A stretch of 21,102 bases of DNA from the NCBI GenBank assembly GCA_033557675.1, contig JAWQRM010000605.1, forward strand, positions 1 to 21,102, in the 5' to 3' direction. Positions 1-10,000 of this stretch are shown here, piece by piece. The notes under the pieces are model-generated. The model had not been told where the DNA came from. It saw only the letters and a list, made by a program, of their open reading frames with translations, and did not search any database. A program made the translations under genes and the position numbers. Position 1 is the first letter of the stretch. The number at the start of each line of letters is the position of its first letter. Source of the stretch: Coptodactyla brooksi. Taxonomy: Eukaryota > Arthropoda > Insecta > Coleoptera > Scarabaeidae.

Positions 1-938
1 TAGCAACATTTGTCCAAGTTCGTGGGATGTAAAAAAATTATCACAGGTAATATTATGACTTTTCAAGCCATAAGATAAATCCAATGCCACTCTCAAGCCT
101 TGATTTTTTTCAGGAGCTGCTCCAGGTAATTTTCCAGTGTACACTTGAATATTCCACACGTAACTTGTCTTGTTGTCACACAGAACCCAAAATTTAATGC
201 CATATTTAGACGGCTTATTCGGCATGTATTGCCGAAACGGGCATCTTCCTCTAAAGGCTACCAGCTGCTCATCAACAGTTACGTTCTGACCTGGATTGAA
301 TAGTTTTGGTAATATTTTTACCCATTTGTCCCAGAGGTTGCTAATGGCTGCCAATTTATCATGTTTCAAATCTATTTTTATTTTAAATCTAATTACTCTC
401 GATATCATTTTGAAATTCTCCAATGACATAGCAGCTCGAAATATATTCCTGCCCTTTTGTGCATCCCATATACTTCGTGTTGATTCATTGTGGGATTTGA
501 AAACACCGGCAAGCAATAATTGACCAATAAAAGCATCTAGATCTATAGCATCCAAATTTTGCCAAGTTTCCTTAGAAATACGGCGTCCTTCAAGATTAGT
601 GTATTCATGAACTATTTCTTTCAAGGCAGATGGGAATAACAGTGTAAAAGCGGAAACTTCGTCTTGGATACGAGAAGCAGCATAACGAGTAGGTCCTGGA
701 GTCAATGTTATCACATTCTGTGAAGCAAGCCTTCCACTACGAATATTTGGTTCAGAACTCCAGTGAATTTTTCTATCTTTAGAATACATCTTATTGACTA
801 TGCACTCAACACTAGTCATCTTCGTCATCTGAAGATAAATATTCATTTTCAGAAACATGATCATCTTGTTCCGAAGGTTCTTCGTCACTGGAACTATAAT
901 AATCGTTCCTCAAGTTGCTCATCAGTCAGGCCACTCAT
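1..938 (-). pseudogene. piggyBac transposase (DDE_Tnp_1_7 type), partial, N-terminus out of frame
   Basis: This is the cut-and-paste transposase of the piggyBac element. One minus-strand frame is open from about 909 down to 1 without a stop. It carries the family landmarks: a T-V-D-E-Q block followed by FRGR (the Asp at 271-273 is the first catalytic Asp) and T-C-D-N-F-F-T-S (Asp at 40-42 is the second). The third catalytic Asp lies beyond the window edge. The usual acidic N-terminal tail is present but split over other frames. An ATG at 938-936 gives MSGLTDEQLEERLL and then a stop. A Ser/Asp/Glu-rich stretch continues in a second frame to a stop near 812. The catalytic body is in a third frame. 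So the coding body looks recent, but translation from the natural start would fail unless one of the internal ATGs is used. It could be an assembly indel rather than real decay. Confidence 0.85.
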
Positions 939-1119
939 ATTTTTAGATTTTATAACTAAAAATAATAAATAAAAAATATTTGCTACACTAAACTTCTCCA
1001 CACTTAATGATGGCTGATTACAAACTAACTCACAGCGACTTCACGCGATGTATGGATAAATAAACAGGTTCAAACATGTTCAAACGTGTTAACTGATCAT
1101 TTATTATAATATTCTTATG

Positions 1120-1313
1120 CGGGTCTTTTTCGACCCGAACAGCTGTAGTGTTACATTTTCTGTTGAGCAATAATACGCTTGGTAAAAAATTTGAAATGTC
1201 GTAGAAATGTACAGATTTACAAATAAAGCAAAGTCATTAAATATTTAGGGTGTGCTACTTCAATTTTGGAATTTATAATAAAATTTCCATTGGATTGGGT
1301 CAGAGAAGACCCG
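1120..1313. repeat. Subterminal GGGTC/GACCC palindromes of the piggyBac end
   Basis: Two inverted motifs lie inside the transposon end. The first is CGGGTC, a 6-base spacer, then GACCCG at 1120-1137. The second is GGGTC, a 6-base spacer, then GACCCG at 1297-1313. They lie about 191 and 15 bases from the terminus. Short palindromes of this sort are typical of piggyBac ends and are inferred to be transposase-binding sites. Confidence 0.7.
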
Positions 1314-1332
1314 AAAAGCCTAGGAAGGTTAA

Positions 1333-1828
1333 AACTGATCCTGAGCGTACCGGATACAACAAGTAAGTGTAGTTTGCAACTTATTAGTGCTGAACTTGTA
1401 AATTCCTGAAGGCAGATAGAGGTAACTTCTCAGTTAGCTAATCTGTCAAGTATTTACTCCACTCCATCGAGATTATCCAGGCTCTATTTCAATCCCCCTA
1501 CATCTGCGGTATTTTAGTGGAACAAAGGAAACGAATTGCAGGCTGCTACGCCTTGTCCCTCTTTAGTGCAGTCTCGTTATAAATAATTCAAAAGATATTA
1601 CCATAGTTTTCCACTTTCCCGTGTATACCAACCAGCGAGGAAATTGCCGCTGTGATTGTGTGCCCTCGAACTTTGAATAATGGACAAGATGACACAACAC
1701 ACGGACAAGATAACACGGACAAGATAACACGGTAGTGAAGGACTTCTGAATCCGGTATGCTGCGATTGAGAACTTGTAGATTCCTGTAAAATGGACCCGG
1801 CCACCTATCTAATGTACATTAGAAGAAA
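1333..1828. other. Unassigned spacer between two piggyBac-like ends
   Basis: I see no gene here. It holds a 14-base tandem repeat (listed separately) and a dispersed pair of near-identical 18-mers beginning GAACTTGTA, at about 1393 and 1770. Short open frames on either strand have no recognisable protein character. Confidence 0.4.
1682..1730. repeat. Short tandem repeat, 14-bp unit GGACAAGATAACAC
   Basis: Two exact copies are adjacent at 1703-1716 and 1717-1730. A third copy with one change lies at 1682-1695, separated by seven bases. It is a small minisatellite with no evident function. Confidence 0.75.
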
Positions 1829-2453
1829 TTATCCCTGCTGTGCTTCTCGGGTCAATATGACCCCAAAGACTTTGAGGTTTTGTAATTTTGTCATCTTTCG
1901 TTACTTGTTTCCAAGATTTTGTGACTTAAGATTTTGTGAATATTGCCAAATAGTTTTTACAACAATTTGTTATTAAATTTTTTCAAACAAGATTGTTACG
2001 TGTATAATTCTCGGGTCATTATGACCCAAAACTATTTAGATTTATTTCACTTTATGTAATTTATGATCCTGCTGATAATGATATAGGGCAAACAAATACT
2101 GTGATTCTTGTGCAGTTAGTACAATCAAAAGACAAAGTTATATCTTGGATGTAAGAACCTTTCCCCAAAAGTGACAAGCATTTAGTCAAAATATAATAAA
2201 CATTACTCCTGATCCAACTAGGTATGCCATATCCAGAGTGAAGGATATTCTATCCGCCTTTCAAGTTATCATGAACCCTGCATTGTTGTTGAATCAACAA
2301 AAAGGTAAATGGATTTTACTTTTGTTAGTAATAAGATTGTTTTTCATCGATGTTTGCGTTCATGTACAATCCTCCTGTACTTGCATACATCGGGTCACTA
2401 CGACCCGAAAAATTACAAGTGTATAGTAAAACTAACGAGGACAACAGGGTTAA
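1829..2453. mobile_element. Non-autonomous piggyBac-like element (about 620 bp)
   Basis: The left end reads TTAT then CCCTGCTGTGCTTCTCGGGTC. The right end, read inward on the minus strand, is TTAA then CCCTGTTGTCCTCG. The first 14 or so bases inside the target sites therefore form an imperfect inverted repeat. The left target copy is TTAT rather than TTAA, probably by point mutation. Three GGGTC/GACCC palindromes sit inside, at 1848-1864, 2012-2028 and 2391-2407. No transposase remnant is visible, so it would have depended on an enzyme supplied elsewhere. Confidence 0.7.
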
Positions 2454-2979
2454 AGATTGAATAAGTTTAAGATTTGGGATTATAAACTGGCTTATGTTAC
2501 ACCCCACATGACTTTCTCCTAGACTAGCCCAGTTTTTCAAAATAGTTAATAATAAAAAATGAATACATTGAAATAAAGATACATTATTTTTGATGTAATA
2601 GAATATTGTAATAAAGAATTTTTTAAATGATCCTAAAATGCCAGTTGTAATCTTATAAATTACAATATCATTAGTAATTTTCGAGCTTACAAGAAAATGC
2701 AAATGCAGAAACAATATAATACATGACAGTATAATAAGATAGATACTATACGATAACTTCACGTGCGCCTATTTTGTTATCCGGATTTATAAAAATTTAT
2801 GCGGGCAAATGTACAAGCTTTGCTATAAAATTGGTAGCAAAGTCATTTGCTGCCAATTCAGGTAAAATGAATTCAGGTAAAAGCGGAAACAATCGCAGCC
2901 AACGTTTAATAAAAGAATTACTTTATAAAACATTTGTTTTTGAAAACAAACAGTTGCAAAAAAAAACATCTATATTATC
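2454..2979. other. AT-rich DNA without a recognised gene
   Basis: A 145-codon minus-strand frame begins here (2762) and runs into the neighbouring mobile element; its Ile/Leu/Phe-rich composition is what AT-rich random DNA gives. A 72-codon plus-strand frame at 2774-2992 has a Lys/Asn/Ser-rich sequence that I cannot assign, and it ends inside the following duplication. Neither is supported as a gene. Confidence 0.4.
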
Positions 2980-3557
2980 GGATTCAGAATAATTAAGCCC
3001 CGTGTTTGAAAGCTTATATTTATAAAACTACTCCACCGAAAAAAATGAAAAAAAAACTGTCTACATTCGGCATTTATTTTTTAATATCATATGAAAAACT
3101 CTTTTTTTATGTGTGCGGTTTATCTGCAGCTCTTGATGAAAACAAGAATGCTCATTTTTAACAATTTTTTTCTTGCAATATAATCACTCAAAAAATTACG
3201 AAAGTTGGACTGGACGTAGACTGTTCCACCTCTAATATACGAATATAATAGTAATTTTGTATTTATTATTGGATTCAAAAGTAACGAGCCCTGTGTTTGA
3301 AAGTTTATATTTCTGAACCTACCACGCCCAAAAAATTGAAAAAGGCCTCGTTACATTCGGCATTCACTTCTTGATGTTACACGAAAAGTATATTTTTTTT
3401 CGATGAGCCGCTTACCTGCAACACTTTTTTTGACAGCTCATGATTACAATTTATTTTCTTCTAAAGTAGCCGGTAAAAAATTATGAAACTTGAACTGAAC
3501 GAAGACTGCTTTACCTAGAACGTAATCGTAATTTTATATTTATCATTTTTTGCAATA
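2980..3557. repeat. Diverged tandem duplication, unit about 291 bp
   Basis: Two copies, 2980-3270 and 3271 to about 3557, align from end to end. Both start GGATTCA. Both then share a GTGTTTGAAAG..TTATATTT block, a TTACATTCGGCATT-like block, an AAAAATTA(C/T)GAAA block and a TAATTTT(G/A)TATTTAT end. Divergence looks like roughly 25-30 percent with small indels (judged by eye), so the duplication is old. I cannot see a coding function. It may be an internal repeat of a larger degraded transposon whose transposase fragment lies at 3650-3901. Confidence 0.75.
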
Positions 3558-3649
3558 TTCTGGTGATAATCGCACTTTTGTACTATGTCATATCGGACGC
3601 GAACGCAATTAAGTTCCAAAGAATGCTAACACATTTTTGTACGTCATGA

Positions 3650-3901
3650 TTATATTAAAATAACACAAAATTTGCTCTTTTTATCTCTAACATTGTCTAT
3701 TTCTTCGAATTTCCTCAATATTTTATAAACAGTCGATTTTGAAATTGGTTGCAGTCGCTCAGAATAGGCACCATTAAATAAATTACCCACTTCTTGATAA
3801 CTTCCTCTTCCACCTTCGTATCCCAACATCATTAAGATCTCAATTCTTTCTCTTTCGCGTAAAAACTGCGCCGTTGTCAAAATAAACAAGTCAAAATACA
3901 A
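3650..3901 (-). pseudogene. N-terminal helix-turn-helix fragment of a Tc1/mariner-like transposase (DUF4817-type)
   Basis: An 83-codon frame contains TAQFLRERERIEILMMLGYE, then S-Y-Q-E-V-x-x-L-F-N and I-S-K-S-T-V-Y-K-I-L-R-K-F-E-E. This is the DNA-recognition domain found at the N-terminus of a widespread insect transposase group. A full copy would continue into a Gly-Arg-Pro linker and the DD(D/E) catalytic core. Here it stops after an N-V-R-D-K-K block, and the tandem duplication at 2980-3557 starts within about 100 bases. The catalytic part is therefore gone and this is a remnant. Family naming is from memory of the motif, not from a search. Confidence 0.65.
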
Positions 3902-4181
3902 ATTTTCGGAATTTATTAAGAACTGTCATACGAAATTTCAAAACAATAATTATTTGTTTTCGTATATTCATAGCCAACCTGGTAAGAAATTTAAAAACAG
4001 TTATAATCAGTTGGAGGTTCGACCACCCACATTTTCAAAGTCAACTACTATTTTAGTATTTTTTTTAGTTTAAATAAAACTAAATTCAGAAAAAAATACT
4101 GTTTTCAAAACTAATTTTTTTGACCCGCGGTGGCATTTAAAAAGAATCAAGTTGGCTTTGAAGCTCAAAAACAAATGAAGG
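3902..4181. other. AT-rich spacer, no gene seen
   Basis: This stretch is upstream of the transposase fragment in its reading direction and may include its old 5' region. I see no coding signal. Confidence 0.4.
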
Positions 4182-4307
4182 TACAGTGTCAAAAAATTAC
4201 TGAACATTAGATTGAAATTACCCTTACTAGTGTACCAAATTACAAAAAGATCCCACCAAGCAATTTCAACATATTTGACCGTTTCCAGACTTTTTAGACA
4301 CCATGTA
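4182..4307. mobile_element. Possible 126-bp TA-flanked mini-element with mariner-like inverted ends
   Basis: The left end reads TACAGTGTCAAAAAATTACTG. The right end, read inward on the minus strand, reads TACATGGTGTCTAAAAAGTCTG. The ends match over about 20 bases with a two-base indel and a few mismatches, and TA is present at both edges as for Tc1/mariner insertions. The match is imperfect, so this is tentative. It might be the end pair of the element that left the transposase fragment at 3650-3901. Confidence 0.35.
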
Positions 4308-5000
4308 TAAACTATACATTAGACCTTGTATATGAGTTTCAATCATTCTACCTCTTAGCCCGTACATTATTCTTCAAAGACAATACGCTTACATTAGAAG
4401 CAGAAGTACTAGATTCTGGCTTAACTCTTTTACTTACCAACAGGTCAGGGAAGCATAGGAAAGAAAATATTTATTTTTTAGCGAATACTTGATACATATT
4501 CAGAATAGGTTAACAAGAAGACCTAAGTTTTATATCCTTTTAGGGTATGGTACTTTTTGAAGCAATCTCTACTATAAATATGTGGTTGGCAGGTGGAAGT
4601 ATCACAACAAAATCTATTTTCTCATCTTACCTTGGTTTGCTATGTGGCGACCCCTCCGATCAACATCACCCATATTATTGGTGTAGTTTAATCCTACTTT
4701 AGTATTTTGGATTGCTACATGTTCTCCATTTGATATTATTCTATTGACATACATAATTTCTGCTATATCTCAAGTACTAAGAAGTGTTACAATCCTCTTA
4801 TCTTTCCAAGAATAAAGTATTATTTTTCTGCAGGCTACCGTTTGCTTTTGAAAATTGATTTTTCTTGAGTAAGGTGGCATTCCATTTTCAATAATTGAAT
4901 TGCCAAAGATATACTGATATAATATCGGTCTATATACATGATATCCTTTTGCCCAACCAACGTTAACAAGAAGTTAATTCATTTAACAAGAAGTCTAATT
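4308..5000. other. Intergenic AT-rich DNA, no gene recognised
   Basis: Reading both strands I find only short frames and no family motif. The duplicated phrase TTAACAAGAAGT occurs at about 4960 and 4984, just outside the mariner end. Confidence 0.4.
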
Positions 5001-5001
5001 G

Positions 5002-6288
5002 GTTTAGGCAAAACTGTTGCGTGGCCATTAAACTGAATAGACCAACCATCTCTAGAGCATTCTATTACAAAGTCTTTCTGATTGTCGCAGGAATGTGGTT
5101 TTGTATTGTCTTCTTATGCAAGCTTTTTATGCTCTTGATTAATTTAACATCTAAATATCTCTACAAAGCCTCAATATACATATGTAATATAAAGCCTTCA
5201 AGGATAAAATATATTGGGATGGGGAAACATTTCTTTTCAGTCAAAGTGCTAACAATTTTTGATAACTAAAAGTGCCTTCTACCACTTTTGTGATAAAACC
5301 ATAATTCCATTGCTGTAGAACTTTCAAAGCTTCTTGTTGAAAAAGAGGCTCTTACAAGCCTCTTTTCAAGTCAACTTTAAACCAGCAAGGCAGTGTTGTA
5401 GAGGATGGAACAAATTGTGGTCTAACGGTGCCAGATGAGGACTACATGGTGGATCAATCAGAACTTCCTAGCCAACCTCTCTCAATTTTTGCCAATTCAT
5501 CCAAAGTGTGGGTGGTCTGGCATTGTCATGGTGGAGAACGATACCTTTTCTGATGACCAATTCTGGTCATTTTTCCTTAATTGCCTGCTTCGATCTCATT
5601 AGTTGTTTGCAATAGAGCGCAGAATCAATTGTTTGGTTAACCGATAACACCTAATGACGTACAATTCCTTTCTAGTCTCACCAAACGCAGATCATCACCA
5701 TTCTCGCCATCAATACTAGCTTTTCCACGTCTGCACAGCTTCACCTGGATTGGACCACAATGCTTTTCGCATATTGTTGTACGCAATCCATTTTTCTTCG
5801 CCGGGCTTCTGGCCCTTCAAAAATGGCTCCATGTCATTGTGTTTCAGTAATGAATTGTAGATGGGAATGCAATCCATTATATTTTTTGCAGTAAATTCAT
5901 CTGGTACCCAAACATCAAACTTTTCTTGGTATCCAGCTTGTTTCAAATGATTCAAAACAGTTTTGTGGTTCCATGAGTGTTCCTTAATTTTTTCAGCATT
6001 CCTCGATGCGAGGTCAACCAGCTTTTGATAATGCATCTTGATCAAAAATACTACAAATTTTTTGATAGGCCTACTCTGCGTTATTTCCTTTATCACAGTA
6101 ACATTGTAAAATGAAGCGATTTTTGTTCAGAAATTTCACTCATGTTTACGACTCAAAATCATTTGCTACACTGCACAGATTTCAACGAATTTCTTGCAAT
6201 GAATTGCATTACTAGTAAAACATAGTTCTGCAGTTATGGTGCATAAGAGCCAACTGCTGATAAAAAGGCGTAATAGTTTTCCCCAACT
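5002..6288 (-). mobile_element. mariner transposon, near full length, inactive
   Basis: The left end (plus strand) begins GGTTTAGGCAAAACTGTTGC. The right end, read on the minus strand, begins GTTGGGGAAAACTATTACGC. The two share AAAACT(G/A)TT(G/A)CG and flanking G/T-rich bases, so they are degenerate inverted repeats. The enclosed length, about 1.29 kb, is the normal size of a mariner element. A minus-strand mariner transposase relic lies between them. Confidence 0.75.
5271..6096 (-). pseudogene. mariner transposase, D,D34D type, with stops and frameshifts
   Basis: This was the cut-and-paste transposase. The first 126 codons (6096-5716) are open and include the linker phrase TVLNHLKQAGYQEKFDVWVP and a G-E-E-K-W-I block. 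That block is normally G-D-E-K-W, so the first catalytic Asp is replaced by Glu. After a stop and a frame change, the rest is readable in order: C-V-W-stop-D-stop-K-G-I-V, N-Q-T-I-D-S-A-L-Y-C-K-Q-L-M, V-L-H-H-D-N-A-R-P (second Asp) and P-H-L-A-P-L-D (third Asp). Exactly 34 codon positions separate the last two Asp, which is the mariner signature. Two stops fall at positions normally Trp. The element cannot make its own enzyme. Confidence 0.85.
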
Positions 6289-6990
6289 TTATAGTATTGT
6301 ACTTAACAGCAATAAAGCATATCATGAAATATAGTATCGCACTTAAATCATTACTATGTCAAAATGTTAAAAAAGCTAGTACTAATCATTTATTAATCAT
6401 ACATCACACAATTAAACAAAAAAAAACTTTGTAAAAGTACAATACTCAAAATACATCCAGGGTCGAGGTAAGAAAACACCATGTACCCTGCAATGTCTAC
6501 TCGTTTTTTTTTTGCTGTAGTTCTCATTTTTCCCAAATCTTCAACTACCTGTTTTCTACTTATTTGCTATAGGAAGGGGCAGAATTGTACATAAAATGTC
6601 AAGAAAAAGTATTTGTTATAGTGCAAATATATATTTCACATAACAACATATAATAAACATAGAAAATAGTAAATTTACGACACAGCTCAAGTATACAGAG
6701 TTCTAAGATTGATTATTAATGGTTACAGGCAGTCTATGTTAATATAAAAAGCGTATTATATTTGTAGTGTACAGGCCTCGAAATGCAACAATATTAATTC
6801 TGCAACTGACATTTAAATAACATTAAACATTAATCTTCAACAACATCCATGTAAGTTCATATGTAATAAATGTTTTTTTCGATAATGAACAGAAAAACTT
6901 AATTCTATTAAAATGAAACAAAACTTCAGACCAGAAAAAAAGCTATTTTGTGTATTAATGCCCTTTGTGAATTTAGTGAAAATAAAAGAA
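6289..6990 (-). other. Probable 3' UTR of E-Syt2 plus short intergenic DNA
   Basis: This lies directly downstream of the E-Syt2 stop codon on the minus strand. No frame of coding character is present. The first good AATAAA on the minus strand is at 6394-6389, which would give a 3' UTR of roughly 600 bases. Frames starting in the last exons and running into this region are read-through shadows. Confidence 0.45.
6389..6394 (-). terminator. Candidate polyadenylation signal AATAAA for E-Syt2
   Basis: It is a perfect hexamer on the minus strand, about 600 bases beyond the stop codon. I assign it only because I found no earlier AATAAA. Variant hexamers nearer the stop could be used instead. Confidence 0.3.
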
Positions 6991-7068
6991 TTATTTCTTC
7001 TCTGGTTGCAAATCGAACCAAGTATTAACTGGTTGCATGAGATTAAATTGCGATAAATCCACAGTAAC
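6991..7068 (-). CDS. Esyt2: E-Syt2 coding exon 20: C-terminus and stop
   Basis: It encodes V-T-V-D-L-S-Q-F-N-L, then W-F-D-L-Q-P-E-K-K and TAA. A closing W-F-D/W-F-x-L motif is typical of the last C2C strand in this family. Confidence 0.93.
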   Translation of the reverse strand, partial: VTVDLSQFNLMQPVNTWFDLQPEKK

Positions 7069-10000
7069 CTTTGGAAAAAAAATATTAGAAATATAAAGCA
7101 TTTAGAAAAATGTTTTACCTGTCCCATAACATTCGTGCTTGAGTAAAACAGTTGCTTCTGTGTGCAAACGGTAACTTCAAGCTGCTGACTGTTCAGTTCA
7201 CCTTGCGATATCAAATACTCAAAGGACTCATCAAATACAGGGTTGCAATTGTCTTTTACAACCTAAAAAAGATACACAGTTTTAATGATATCTGTTAATA
7301 ATACACGGTGTACATGTACCATAGTTTTACGTTTAGTTTCTCTCGATCGATCAGGTAATAAGTATAATTTGACGTACGGATCAGGTATATTTGATGGGTC
7401 CTTTAGAGGTAAGTTCCTGTAATATGATAATAAATAACATGAAAATTAAACAATATATAAAATTAATACTGACGCAACTTGATGAACAACTACAATCAAT
7501 CTTTGACGTTGTACACTGTACCGTAATGTCAGTTGTATACGTCCAAGTCTAGCCTCTCCAGCAGATCTACAAAGATATATTTTCAATGATAATCTCTCCG
7601 TAGTAAATGAAAAATAGCTACATTACATTATTATTAGTAACCGAATCATATATCATATTAAACATGTAGTACTTACGAAGTTATGCTTGGACTGCGATGG
7701 ATAATTCCAGAAGATGCTGGAGTTGAAGAAATCAGCGGTGAAGATTCTAGAATGATTTCGTCTTCCACAGGTGCATTTCCGACCTCTGTATTAATGATAT
7801 TTTCAGATAAAGTCGATTTTCTTTCAGTTGGAATAACAGGAGGTTGCTGACGATCTACAGACACTATTTACAAAAAATAACGGAAAAGCAACATAAATTT
7901 TTCTTAAAATTTAAGAAAATTAACAAAATAATAAAAAGTATAAGCAACACGTTGATAAATCCAAATAATTAATGAAATAAAATAAATTAAGTGAAGTAAA
8001 CTATTTTTAAGAATAAATGCTTCCTTTGTTTTGTCTAGTATATGTTACATACCATTTTGAAGGACTTAGTTTCGTTTTCAGGACTATATTATACAAAAGT
8101 AAAGCAAAAGCAGTATAACAAAAATTATGTAAAAACAATAATACTGCGCGATAAATACGTGATTTTAATTTCTTTATAATTTTAGAAAATATTTAAAAGA
8201 ATAACACAACATGCAACTATAGGCATAACATGCAACTTCATATTTACTATGACAGTTAGAGGGATTTAGGTGTTTACATCACTTGAAAGGTTTGAAGAAA
8301 TGGCACATTATTAACAGCAAAAAACGTAATACCTGTACTGGTTGTAGAGACAGTTGAACTCTGATGAACTAATGGTGTTTTCTCAGGTTCAGGTTGATCG
8401 CCCTGCATACGATCAACAACTTCTTGTTTCAGGACCTAAATGATTTATTTTAAAATAATTTTTCTATTTTAAATATCCGAAAAGCTTATCTACTTACACG
8501 CAAGCGCATCGACATTGTAAGTTTGCTATTATGATCTCCCTTCAACAATCCAAACGGTTGTTTTTGAATCTCAAGATTTGGCTTATCAGCCAACATGGAT
8601 AAGTTAATATCCAACTGTCCTAACTCACTTCCAGTTTTTTGATCTATTATCTTTATGTATAATGTATCTGTTTCTGGATTTGTGACCAAGAAAGTAAATC
8701 CCTCTTCAAAGACTGGATCGCTTGTACGCTTTTGCATTGCCGTTTGTTTGCTATTTTTGTAAAGAGTGAGGAGAACGTAAGCATCTGGTTTACTGCTACT
8801 TCTCACTTGCTAAAGGATCATCAAAAATTATTCAAATCAACTTAATCTATCTACTTACCCGAAGATTTCGTGCTGAATCTATATAGATAGTTAACAATGC
8901 GGTACTCATAGATGTTACTCTTAAATATTGGGTTTCCTCAAGAGCCTGTAAATATGCTTTAAGAGAGGAGTAGCTAAATATGTCAAAATCAGTACCGCTT
9001 TTAAATCTGCATAACTATTGGATAACTTTAACCAAGTAAGGCGGATGTGTACCATACCATGTTTTGCTTGTTCCAATGTTATCCACTAAAAAAGAAAGAT
9101 AGTTTCAATATTTTCTTTATTGGAGAAACAATAAGAGCACCTTAACCCTCCAACCGCATGCGATTAATTTTTTTTTATATAAAATCGTGGATTATTCTTA
9201 TTTGTCATTTATAATAGTTGTATTACCCGAAATGTGATAGAACACATCGCAAATATAAGAAAAAGAAAAAAGGACTCATGATGTTTCAAAATAAAAGAAA
9301 ATTGATTTGATGGACAAATTGCGCCTTCTGATGCTTAAATATCTTTAAAATCATGTGCCATGCGATAATGGCCTGATGCGCGAAATTGTATAGAAAAAGT
9401 TAAACACAGTATCTATGTTGCTTACTATTGGAGGGTTAAACTAAAACTTACCATGTCATCGTGCCCTTTTTTGGCAATACTTGAAACTTCTATAGTGGCC
9501 CTGTATTTAACAGAAATAAAACAAATATTGCATAATTAAAAATATTAATTTTTAATAAAAATGTCCACTTAACATTATGAAATATGAAATGAAAAAAAAA
9601 CACCATGTTGGCAAAAAGAAGAGCTAAAATCATGGCAAATACATATGTACAAGAGGCACAAACAGATATGTATACAGAATCTGTATGGCATTTCAAGTTT
9701 TAATGTGTTTTTAGCATTTTAGTGTTGCGTTATTAAAGTTGTAGCTAGGTAAAACATTGTTTAAATACTTGGGCGTTAGTATGCAAGTCTTAATTGAATA
9801 CAGATAACAGTACTTATGATATTTTCAATTGTTTTTTTGTAACTGCTTGTTCCTTATTAAATTTTAGGTAACTACTAATACAGATTTATTTTACATTACA
9901 AATTCTCTGCAGACATTCATGCCACATGCCTACAGTGCAGTATTTTCAATCGTAAAGTCTACAAAATGCAAACAGGAATAGATTAATTGAAGTAATAAAT

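Larger units (their letters stand above)
1..1332 (-). mobile_element. piggyBac-family DNA transposon, 5' end and part of transposase
   Basis: The element reads on the minus strand and is cut by the left edge of the window. Its outer end is visible: TTAA at 1329-1332 (the target site piggyBac elements duplicate), then inward on the minus strand CCTTCCTAGGC and a GGGTC/GACCC palindrome. The transposase follows about 390 bases further in. Two subterminal palindromes, at 1297-1313 and 1120-1137, fit the internal repeats seen in this superfamily. The other terminus lies outside the window, so total length is unknown. Confidence 0.85.

Noticed and set aside
1598..1804. 68-codon minus-strand frame
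   Set aside because: It covers the 14-bp minisatellite; no recognisable protein features.
2325..2762. 145-codon minus-strand frame, rich in Ile, Leu and Phe
   Set aside because: It overlaps the end of the piggyBac-like element and its composition is that of chance frames in AT-rich DNA; no motif.
2774..2992. 72-codon plus-strand frame, Lys/Asn/Ser-rich
   Set aside because: It ends inside the tandem duplication, matches no family I know, and has no upstream or downstream gene structure.
5021..5269. 82-codon plus-strand frame
   Set aside because: It lies inside the 3' part of the mariner element, opposite to its transposase.
6837..7214. 125-codon minus-strand frame at the end of E-Syt2
   Set aside because: It is exon 19 read through the donor at 7118 into the last intron; the true ending is exon 20.
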